A stretch of 64,000 nucleotides of DNA, from contig JAZARR010000154.1 of assembly GCA_037389465.1 (NCBI GenBank), forward strand, positions 2,976,001 to 3,040,000, given 5' to 3'. A program made the translations under genes and the position numbers. Origin of the DNA: Baylisascaris procyonis. Lineage: Eukaryota; Nematoda; Chromadorea; Rhabditida; Ascarididae. The notes beneath the pieces were generated by a model. That model ran no database searches. It was not told where the DNA came from and saw only the letters and a program-made list of their open reading frames with translations. Below are positions 1-10,100 of the stretch, in pieces. The stretch's first letter is position 1; each line of letters opens with the position of its first letter.

Positions 1-927
1 AAGAGATTAGATGTGGAGGCAAAGAAGTTGGAGAATAACGCCGCCAATTTGGCCAGACAGACCGAACAATGGATCCAGTTAACCGACTCACTCAATCAGG
101 CACTTAAGGTCATCCAATTACATAATTAAATACGAATTATGTAAATCTGCATGACATATTTTACATATTTAGCCGATTATGACGCATATTTATAATTGTT
201 GCTAGTATCAGTTACCACTTATTCGAGGTGGCGATCTCGTAAGATCAGGTCGAGGATGCAGTCGCACTTCGGGAGTCCTCGAACAATGATTTGTAGCTGT
301 TCGAGCTAGAGGTCTCCGACTCAATTTCTTCGGGCCCCAGATGATGTTCTTCAGGGGCTCCCCATCACATTTCATAGGCCTGCCCCTATGATCTTCCCTT
401 CATTGAAGATCTTTTCGATTTCTTCCTCGACGGTGACGGTCAGTATCAGTATCAGTCCCCCGAAAAAACTCGTTCGCGGGTGTCTCAAAGACACCGAAGA
501 CCCCAAAACATGAGGAAGATAGTGCATGTGTGGAGTGTTTAAGAGTCAAGTTCCTTAAAACTATTTGTTTGATGCGAAAGGATCAGTACCGCTTTTGTTT
601 TGGTTCATTTTGAAAGCAGAAAAGAAGATGGGAAAATGACCGTGAGTGCTTACTACTCGTACCGTTATCATCTGCATCGGCTGGCATTTACAATGAGGAA
701 TATTGCAGGAAATCGGTGATGTTGGAAACTGGGCAAAGAGTATTGAAAACGACATGAAAGTTATTTCGGGCACTTTAAAGACTGTATTCGAAGGTAAATT
801 CTTTATCTTGCTCACTATTGTTATGATCGTCTTCGAAGCGACCACCTTAGGGATTAAGGGCGTATTTAGGAAATGCATTATGAGATACCCAACGTTTCTT
901 TTTTGTCTAGGGCAGCCAGTATGCTGA
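1..927 (+). CDS. BLOC1S1: BLOC-1 complex subunit 1 (BLOS1/GCN5L1-like), 3' part, three exons
   Basis: The family encodes a small coiled-coil subunit of BLOC-1 and BORC, which act in endosome-lysosome trafficking and lysosome positioning. Three exons are visible. Exon 1 is 1-108 (enters the window in frame; 36 codons) and ends LNQALK before a GT donor. Exon 2 is 709-793, after a TTGCAG acceptor, and begins [13 protein letters not shown], the most conserved block of the family (human: ALKEIGDVENWARSIE). Exon 3 starts at 911 after a TTTTGTCTAG acceptor and gives a short tail, GQPVC, with stop TGA at 925-927. The exon 1-2 junction is in phase 0 and rebuilds the family sequence exactly across the splice. 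An acceptor 5 nt further on (exon from 916) would instead give a 14-residue tail ending IKQ with stop 957-959. The amphipathic heptad pattern fits a coiled coil. The N-terminus lies before position 1. Identity is seen in sequence; function is from the family. Confidence 0.92.
109..708 (+). other. BLOC1S1 intron (600 bp)
   Basis: The intron runs from a GTCATC donor at 109 to a TTGCAG acceptor ending at 708 and joins exons in phase 0. Its middle part (about 210-530) is noticeably richer in GC than either end and holds coding-like antisense frames, described separately. The rest (530-708) shows nothing recognisable. Confidence 0.85.
245..530 (-). pseudogene. Frameshifted antisense coding remnant inside the BLOC1S1 intron
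   Basis: On the minus strand, three consecutive open stretches in different frames each look coding-like. An upstream stretch near 530-430 contains [11 protein letters not shown] middle one ending at a stop at 372-374 contains [17 protein letters not shown] downstream one (364-245, stop TGA at 245-247) contains [12 protein letters not shown] and SLFEDSRS. Each is rich in charged and polar residues and sits in a GC-richer patch than the rest of the intron. No single frame joins them, so this looks like a decayed exon, retrocopy or mobile-element fragment. The family is not recognised. Chance open frames in a GC-rich patch are the alternative. Confidence 0.3.
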
Positions 928-1010
928 ATGCTGCAGAAGTGAATGCTATAAAGCAATAATCATAAACTCGGAACGGTCCTAATATGCCAGAATGTTCTTC
1001 TAGGTTAAAA
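928..1010 (+). other. BLOC1S1 3' UTR and junction with the satellite
   Basis: Only about 80-90 bp separate the BLOC1S1 stop codon from the first satellite monomer. AATAAT at 955-960 is the only near-match to a poly(A) signal here, and no canonical AATAAA is seen. Either cleavage uses this weak signal or the transcript runs into the array. The stretch about 1,005-1,020 is a degraded match to the A-rich end of a satellite monomer, so the boundary is gradual. Confidence 0.5.
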
Positions 1011-4000
1011 AGACAGTCAGACCATAGTCTCTTGCCTTTTTTTTGAGATTCCGTCACCGTTTTCACCCTCCCCTATAGGCAGGGAGTGGAAAGGGGGTAG
1101 AGGGAGGCAGGGACTTCTTTTGAAAACGCCGTAAGTTCTCTGGAAACTTCACCGGAAAAAGAAAAGTTTTCAAACCATAGTCTCTTGCCTTATGTTTTTT
1201 CAGATTCTGTCACCGCTTTCACCCTCTCCTGTAGGCAGGGAGTGAGGAGGGGGAAGAGGGAGGCAAGGACTTTTTTGAAAACGCGTGTAGTTCTCTGGAA
1301 ACTTCACTGGAAAAAGAAAAGTTTTCAAACCATAGTCTCTTGCCTTATGTTTTTTGAGATTCTGTCACCGCTTTCACCCTTTCCCGTAGGCAGGGAGTGG
1401 GAGGGGGTAGAGGGAGGCAGCTACTTCTTTTGAAAACGCCGTATAGTTCTCTGGAAACTTCACTGGAAAAAGAAAAGTTTTCAAACCATAGTCTCTTGCC
1501 TTATGTTTTTTGAGATTCTGTCACCGTTTTCACCCTTTCCTGTAGGCAGGGAGTGGGAGGGGGTAGAGGGAGGCAGGGACTTTTTTGAAAACGCCGTGTA
1601 GTTCTCTGGAAACTTCACTGGAAAAAGAAAAGTTTTCAAACCATAGTCTCTTGCCTTATATTTTTTGAGATCCTGTCACCGCTTTCACCCTCTCCTGTAG
1701 GCAGGGAGTGAGGTGGGGGTAGAGGGAGGCAGGGACTTCTTTTGAAAACGACGCATAGTTCTCTGGAAACTTCACTGGAAAAAGAAAAGTTTTCAAACCA
1801 TAGTCTCTTGAAATATGTTTTTTGAGATTCTGTCACCGCTTTCACCCTCTCCTGTAGGCAGGGAGTGAGGAGGGGGTAGAGGGAGGCAGCTACTTCTTTT
1901 GAAAACGCCGTATAGTTCTCTGGAAACTTCACTGGAAAAAGAAAAGTTTTCAAACCATAGTCTCTTGCCTTATGTTTTTTGAGATTCTGTCACCGTTTTC
2001 ACCCTTCCCTGTAGGCAGGGAGTGGGAGGGGGTAGAGGGAGGCAGGGACTTTTTTGAAAACGCCGTGTAGTTCTCTGGAAACTTCACTGGAAAAAGAAAA
2101 GTTTTCAAACCATAGTATCTTGCCTTATGTTTTTTGAGATTCTGTCACCGCTTTCACCCTTTCTTGTAGGCAGGGAGTGGGAGGGGGTAGAGGGAGGCAG
2201 GGACTTCTTTTTAAAACGCCGTATAGTTCTCTGGAAACTTCACTGGAAAAAGAAAAGTTTTCAAACCATAGTCTCTTGCCTTATGGTTTTTGAGATTCTG
2301 TCATCGCTTTCACCCTCTCCTGTAGGCAGGGAGTGAGGAGGGGGTAGAGGGAGGCAGGGACTTTTTTTGAAAACGCCGTGTAGTTCTCTGGAAACTTCAC
2401 TGGAAAAAGAAAAGTTTTCAAACCATAGTCTCTTGCCTTATGTTTTTTGAGATTCTGTCACCGTTTTCACCCTTTCCTGTAGGCAGGGAGTGGGAGGGGG
2501 TAGAGGGAGGCAGGGACTTCTTTTCAAAACGCCGTATAGTTCTCTGGAAACTTCACTGGAAAAAGAAAAGTTTTCAAACCGTAGTCTCTTACCTTATGTT
2601 TTTTGAGATTCTGTCACCGTTTTCACCCTTTCCTGTAGGCAGGGAGTGGGAGGGGGTAGAGGGAGGCAGGGACTTCTTTTGAAAACGCCGTATAGTTCTC
2701 TGGAAACTTCACTGGAAAAAGAAAAGTTTTCAAACCATAGTCTCTTGCCTTATGTTTTTTGAGATTCTGTCACCGTCTTCACCCTTTCCTGTAGGCAGGG
2801 AGTGGGAGGGGGTAGAGGGAGGCAGGGACTTATTTTGAAAACGCCGTATAGTTCTCTGGAAACTTCACTGGAAAAAGAAAAGTTTTCAAACCATAGTCTC
2901 TTGCCTTATGTTTTTTGAGATTCTGTCACCGCTTTCACCCTCTCCTGCAGGCAGGGAGTGAGGAGGGGGTAGAGGGAGGCAGGGACTTCTTTTGAAAACG
3001 CCGTAAGTTCTCTGGAAACTTCACCGGAAAAAGAAAAGTTTTCAAACCATAGTCTCTTGCCTTATGTTTTTTAAGATTCTGTCACCGCTTTCACCCTCTC
3101 CTGTAGGCCGGGAGTGAGAAGGGGGTAGAGGGAGGCAGGGACTTTTTTGAAAACGCCATGTAGTTCTCTGGAAACTTCACTGGAAAAAGAAAAGCTTTCA
3201 AACCATAGTCTCTTACCTTATGTTTTTTGAGATTCTGCCACCGTTTTCACCCTTTCCTGTAGGCAGGGAGTGGGAGGGGGTAGAGGGAGGCGGGGACTTC
3301 TTTTGAAAACGCCGTATAGTTCTCTGGAAACATCACTGGAAAAAGAAAAGTTTTCAAACCATAGTCTCTTGCCTTATGTTTTTTGAAGTTATGTCACCGC
3401 TTTCACCCTCTCCTGTAGGCAGGGAGTGAGGAGGGGGTAGAGGGAGGCAGGGACTTCTTTTGAAAACGCCGTAAGTTCTCTGGAAACTTCACCGGAAAAA
3501 GAAAAGTTTTCAAACCATAGTCTCTTGCCTTATGTTTTTTGAGATTCTGTCACCGCTTTCACCCTCTCCTGTAGGCGGGGAGTGAGGAGCGGGTAGAGGG
3601 AGGCAGGGACTTTTTTGAAAACGCCATGTAGTTCTCTGGAAACTTCACTGGAAAAAGAAAAGTTTTCAAACCATAATCTCTTGCCTTATGTTTTTGAGAT
3701 TCTGTCACCGCTTTCACCCTCTCCTGTAGGCAGGGAGTGAGGTGGGGGTAGAGGTAGGCAGGGACTTCTTTTGAAAACGCCGTATAGTTCTCTGGAAACT
3801 TCACTGGAAAAAGAAAAGTTTTCAAACCATAGTCTCTTGCCTTATGTTTTTTGAGATTCTGTCACCGCTTTCACCCTCTCCTGTAGGCAGGGAGTGGGAG
3901 GGGGTAGAGGGAGGCAGGGACTTCTTTTGAAAACGCCGTATAGTTCTCTGGAAACTTCACTGGAAAAAGAAAAGTTTTCAAACCATAGTCTCTTGCCTTA

Positions 4001-7000
4001 TGTTTTTTGAGATTCTGTCATCGCTTTCACCCTCTCCTGTAGGCAGGGACTGAGGAGGGGGTAAATGGAGGCACGGAATTCTTTTGAAAACGACGTGTAG
4101 TTCTCTGAAAACTTCAGTGGAAAAAGAAAAGTTTTCAAACCATAGTCTCTTGCCTTATGTTTTTTGAGATTCTGTCACCGCTTTCACCCTCTCCTGTAGG
4201 CAGGGAGTGGGAGGGGGTAGAGGGAGGCAGGGACTTTTTTGAAAACGCCGTATAGTTCTCTGGAAACTTCACTGGAAAAAGAAAAGTTTTCAAACCATAG
4301 TCTCTTGCCTTATGTTTTTTGAGATTCTGCCACCGTTTTCACCCTTTCCTGTAGGCAGGGAGTGGGAGGGGGTAGAGGGAGGCGGGGACTTCTTTTGAAA
4401 ACGCCGTGTAGTTCTCTGAAAACTTCACTGGAAAAAGAAAAGTTTTCACACCATAGTCTCTTGCGTTATGTTTTTTGAGATTCTGTCACCATTTTCACCC
4501 TTTCCTGTAGGCAGGGAGTGGGAGGGGGTAGAGGGAGGCAGGGACTTCTTTTGAAAGCGCCGTGTAGTTCTCTGGAAACCTCACTGGAAAAAGAAAAGTT
4601 TTCAAACCATAGTCTCTTGCCTTATGTTTTTTGAGATCCTGTCACCGCTTTCACCCTCTCCTGTAGGCAGGGAGTGAGGTGGGGGTAGAGGGAGGCAGGG
4701 ACTTCTTTTGAAAACGACGCATAGTTCTCTGGAAACTTCACTGGAAAAAGAAAAGTTTTCAAACCATAGTATCTTGCCTTATGTTTTTTGAGATTCTGTC
4801 ACCGCTTTCACCCTTTCTTGTAGGCAGGGAGTGGGAGGGGGTAGAGGGAGGCAGGGACTTCTTTTTAAAACGCCGTATAGTTCTCTGGAAACTTCACTGG
4901 AAAAAGAAAAGTTTTCAAACCATAGTCTCTTGCCTTATGTTTTTTGAGATTCTGTCATCGCTTTCACCCTCTCCTGTAGGCAGGGAGTGAGGAGGGGGTA
5001 GAGGGAGGCAGGGACTTTTTTGAAAACGCCGTGTAGTTCTCTGGAAACTTCACTGGAAAAAGAAAAGTTTTCAAACCATAGTCTCTTGCCTTATGTTTTT
5101 TGAGATTCTGTCACCGTTTTCACCCTTTCCTGTAGGCAGGGAGTGGGAGGGGGTAGAGGGAGGCAGGGACTTTTTTGAAAACGCCGTGTAGTTCTCTGGA
5201 AACTTCACTGGAAAAAGAAAAGTTTTCAAACCATAGTCTCTTGCCTTATGTTTTTTGAGATTCTGTCACCGCTTTCACCCTCTCCTGCAGTCAGGGAGTG
5301 AGTAGGGGGTAGAGGGAGGCAGGGACTTCTTTTGAAAACGCCGTAAGTTCTGTGGAAACTTCACCGGAAAAAGAAAAGTTTTCAAACCATAGTCTCTTGC
5401 CTTATGTTTTTTGAGATTCTGTCACCGCTTTCACCCTCTCCTGTAGGCCGGGAGTGAGAAGGGGGTAGAGGGAGGCAGGGACTTTTTTGAAAACGCCATG
5501 TAGTTCTCTGGAAACTTCACTGGAAAAAGAAAAGTTTTCAAACCATAGTCTCTTGCCTTATGTTTTTTGAGATTCTGTCATCGCTTTCACCCTCTCCTGT
5601 AGGCAGGGAGTGAGGAGGGGGTAAATGGAGGCAGGGACTTTTTTTGAAAACGCCGTGTAGTTCTCTGGAAACTTCACTGGAAAAAGAAAAGCTTTCAAAC
5701 CATAGTCTCTTGGCTTATGTTTTTTGAGATTCTGTCACCGTTTTCACCCTTTCCTGTAGGCAGGGAGTGGGAGGGGGTAGAGGGAGGCAGGGACTTCTTT
5801 TCAAAACGCCGTATAGTTCTCTGGAAACTTCACTGGAAAAAGAAAAGTTTTCAAACCATAGTCTCTTACCTTATGTTTTTTGAGATTCTGCCACCGTTTT
5901 CACCCTTTCCTGTAGGCAGGGAGTGGGAGGGGGTAGAGGGAGGCAGGGACTTCTTTTGAAAACGCCGTATAGTTCTCTGGAAACTTCACTGGAAAAAGAA
6001 AAGTTTTCAAACCATAGTCTCTTGCCTTATGTTTTTTGAGATTCTGTCATCGCTTTCACCCTCTCCTGTAGGCAGGGACTGAGGAGGGGGTAAATGGAGG
6101 CACGGAATTCTTTTGAAAACGACGTGTAGTTCTCTGAAAACTTCAGTGGAAAAAGAAAAGTTTTCAAACCATAGTCTCTTGCCTTATGTTTTTTGAGATT
6201 CTGTCACCGCTTTCACCCTCTCCTGTAGGCAGGGAGTGGGAGGGGGTAGAGGGAGGCAGGGACTTTTTTGAAAACGCCGTATAGTTCTCTGGAAACTTCA
6301 CTGGAAAAAGAAAAGTTTTCAAACCATAGTCTCTTGCCTTATGTTTTTTGAGATTCTGCCACCGTTTTCACCCTTTCCTGTAGGCAGGGAGTATGAGGGG
6401 GTAGAGGGAGGCGGGGACTTCTTTTGAAAACGCCGTGTAGTTCTCTGAAAACTTCACTGGAAAAAGACAAGTTTTCAAACCATAGTCTCTTGCCTTATGT
6501 TTTTGAGATTCTGTCACCGCTTTCACCCTCTCCTGTAGGCAGGGAGTGAGGTGGGGGTAGAGGTAGGCAGGGACTTCTTTTGAAAACGCCGTATAGTTCT
6601 CTGGAAACTTCACTGGAAAAAGAAAAGTTTTCAAACCATAGTCTCTTGCCTTATGTTTTTGAGATTCTGTCACCGCTTTCACCCTCTCCTGTAGGCAGGG
6701 AGTGAGGTGGGGGTAGAGGTAGGCAGGGACTTCTTTTGAAAACGCCGTATAGTTCTCTGGAAACTTCACTGGAAAAAGAAAAGTTTTCACACCATAGTCT
6801 CTTGCGTTATGTTTTTTGAGATTCTGTCACCATTTTCACCCTTTCCTGTAGGCAGGGAGTGGGAGGGGGTAGAGGGAGGCAGGGATTTCTTTTGAAAACG
6901 CCGTATAGTTCTCTGGAAACTTCACTGGAAAAAGAAAAGTTTTCAAACCATAGTCTCTTGCCTTATGTTTTTTGAGATTCTGCCACCGTTTTCACCCTTT

Positions 7001-7100
7001 CCTGTAGGCAGGGAGTGGGAGGGGGTAGAGGGAGGCGGGGACTTCTTTTGAAAACGCCGTGTAGTTCTCTGAAAACTTCACTGGAAAAAGAAAAGTTTTC
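1010..7100. repeat. Left, more heterogeneous part of the array
   Basis: Neighbouring monomers differ more from one another here than in the right half, and multi-monomer copies are shorter. One clear duplication pairs a monomer run near 2,100-2,340 with 4,755-4,990 (offset 2,654 bp, about 17 monomers), recognised by a shared TAGTATCTTGCC variant and the CTTTTTAAAACG variant. The first monomer, at 1,021, has an expanded T run (T8) and a CCGTCACC variant, as expected of a diverged edge copy. Confidence 0.75.
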
Positions 7101-10100
7101 AAACCATAGTCTCTTGCGTTGTTTTTTGAGATTCTGTCACCGTTTTCACCCTTTCCTGTAGGCAGGGAGTGAGGAGGGGGTAGAGGGAGGCAGGGACATC
7201 TTTTGAAAACGCCGTATAGTTCTCTGGAAACTTCACTGGAAAAAGAAAAGTTTTCAAACCATAGTCTCTTACCTTATGTTTTTTGAGATTCTGTCACCGT
7301 TTTCACCCTTTCCTGTAGGCAGGGAGTGAGGAGGGGGTAGAGGGAGGCAGGGACATCTTTTGAAAACGCCGTGTAGTTCTCTGGAAACTTCACTGGAAAA
7401 AGAAAAGTTTTCACACCATAGTCTCTTGCGTTATGTTTTTTGAGATTCTGTCACCATTTTCACCCTTTCCTGTAGGCAGGGAGTGGGAGGGGGTAGAGGG
7501 AGGCAGGGACTTCTTTTGAAAACGCCGTATAGTTCTCTGGAAACTTCACTGGAAAAAGAAAAGTTTTCAAACCATAGTCTCTTGCCTTATGTTTTTTGAG
7601 ATTCTGCCACCGTTTTCACCCTTTCCTGTAGGCAGGGAGTGGGAGGGGGTAGAGGGAGGCGGGGACTTCTTTTGAAAACGCCGTGTAGTTCTCTGAAAAC
7701 TTCACTGGAAAAAGAAAAGTTTTCAAACCATAGTCTCTTGCGTTGTTTTTTGAGATTCTGTCACCGTTTTCACCCTTTCCTGTAGGCAGGGAGTGAGGAG
7801 GGGGTAGAGGGAGGCAGGGACATCTTTTGAAAACGCCGTATAGTTCTCTGGAAACTTCACTGGAAAAAGAAAAGTTTTCAAACCATAGTCTCTTGCCTTA
7901 TGTTTTTGAGATTCTGTCACCGCTTTCACCCTCTCCTGTAGGCAGGGAGTGAGGTGGGGGTAGAGGTAGGCAGGGACTTCTTTTGAAAACGCCGTATAGT
8001 TCTCTGGAAACTTCACTGGAAAAAGAAAAGTTTTCACACCATAGTCTCTTGCGTTATGTTTTTTGAGATTCTGTCACCATTTTCACCCTTTCCTGTAGGC
8101 AGGGAGTGGGAGGGGGTAGAGGGAGGCAGGGATTTCTTTTGAAAACGCCGTATAGTTCTCTGGAAACTTCACTGGAAAAAGAAAAGTTTTCAAACCATAG
8201 TCTCTTGCCTTATGTTTTTTGAGATTCTGCCACCGTTTTCACCCTTTCCTGTAGGCAGGGAGTGGGAGGGGGTAGAGGGAGGCGGGGACTTCTTTTGAAA
8301 ACGCCGTGTAGTTCTCTGAAAACTTCACTGGAAAAAGAAAAGTTTTCAAACCATAGTCTCTTGCGTTGTTTTTTGAGATTCTGTCACCGTTTTCACCCTT
8401 TCCTGTAGGCAGGGAGTGAGGAGGGGGTAGAGGGAGGCAGGGACATCTTTTGAAAACGCCGTATAGTTCTCTGGAAACTTCACTGGAAAAAGAAAAGTTT
8501 TCAAACCATAGTCTCTTACCTTATGTTTTTTGAGATTCTGTCACCGTTTTCACCCTTTCCTGTAGGCAGGGAGTGAGGAGGGGGTAGAGGGAGGCAGGGA
8601 CATCTTTTGAAAACGCCGTGTAGTTCTCTGGAAACTTCACTGGAAAAAGAAAAGTTTTCACACCATAGTCTCTTGCGTTATGTTTTTTGAGATTCTGTCA
8701 CCATTTTCACCCTTTCCTGTAGGCAGGGAGTGGGAGGGGGTAGAGGGAGGCAGGGACTTCTTTTGAAAACGCCGTATAGTTCTCTGGAAACTTCACTGGA
8801 AAAAGAAAAGTTTTCAAACCATAGTCTCTTGCCTTATGTTTTTTGAGATTCTGCCACCGTTTTCACCCTTTCCTGTAGGCAGGGAGTGGGAGGGGGTAGA
8901 GGGAGGCGGGGACTTCTTTTGAAAACGCCGTGTAGTTCTCTGAAAACTTCACTGGAAAAAGAAAAGTTTTCAAACCATAGTCTCTTGCGTTGTTTTTTGA
9001 GATTCTGTCACCGTTTTCACCCTTTCCTGTAGGCAGGGAGTGAGGAGGGGGTAGAGGGAGGCAGGGACATCTTTTGAAAACGCCGTATAGTTCTCTGGAA
9101 ACTTCACTGGAAAAAGAAAAGTTTTCAAACCATAGTCTCTTACCTTATGTTTTTTGAGATTCTGCCACCGTTTTCACCCTTTCCTGTAGGCAGGGAGTGG
9201 GAGGGGGTAGAGGGAGGCGGGGACTTCTTTTGAAAACGCCGTGTAGTTCTCTGGAAACTTCACTGGAAAAAGACAAGTTTTCAAACCATAGTCTCTTGCC
9301 TTATGTTTTTGAGATTCTGTCACCGCTTTCACCCTCTCCTGTAGGCAGGGAGTGAGGTGGGGGTAGAGGTAGGCAGGGACTTCTTTTGAAAACGCCGTAT
9401 AGTTCTCTGGAAACTTCACTGGAAAAAGAAAAGTTTTCAAACCATAGTCTCTTGCCTTATGTTTTTGAGATTCTGTCACCGCTTTCACCCTTTCCTGTAG
9501 GCAGGGAGTGGGAGGGGGTAGAGGGAGGCAGGGATTTCTTTTGAAAACGCCGTATAGTTCTCTGGAAACTTCACTGGAAAAAGAAAAGTTTTCAAACCAT
9601 AGTCTCTTGCCTTATGTTTTTTGAGATTCTGCCACCGTTTTCACCCTTTCCTGTAGGCAGGGAGTGGGAGGGGGTAGAGGGAGGCGGGGACTTCTTTTGA
9701 AAACGCCGTGTAGTTCTCTGAAAACTTCACTGGAAAAAGAAAAGTTTTCAAACCATAGTCTCTTGCGTTGTTTTTTGAGATTCTGTCACCGTTTTCACCC
9801 TTTCCTGTAGGCAGGGAGTGAGGAGGGGGTAGAGGGAGGCAGGGACATCTTTTGAAAACGCCGTATAGTTCTCTGGAAACTTCACTGGAAAAAGAAAAGT
9901 TTTCAAACCATAGTCTCTTACCTTATGTTTTTTGAGATTCTGTCACCGTTTTCACCCTTTCCTGTAGGCAGGGAGTGAGGAGGGGGTAGAGGGAGGCAGG
10001 GACATCTTTTGAAAACGCCGTATAGTTCTCTGGAAACTTCACTGGAAAAAGAAAAGTTTTCAAACCATAGTCTCTTACCTTATGTTTTTTGAGATTCTGC

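Noticed and set aside
561..1066. Minus-strand frames overlapping BLOC1S1 exons 2 and 3
   Set aside because: They are shadows of the conserved plus-strand exons.
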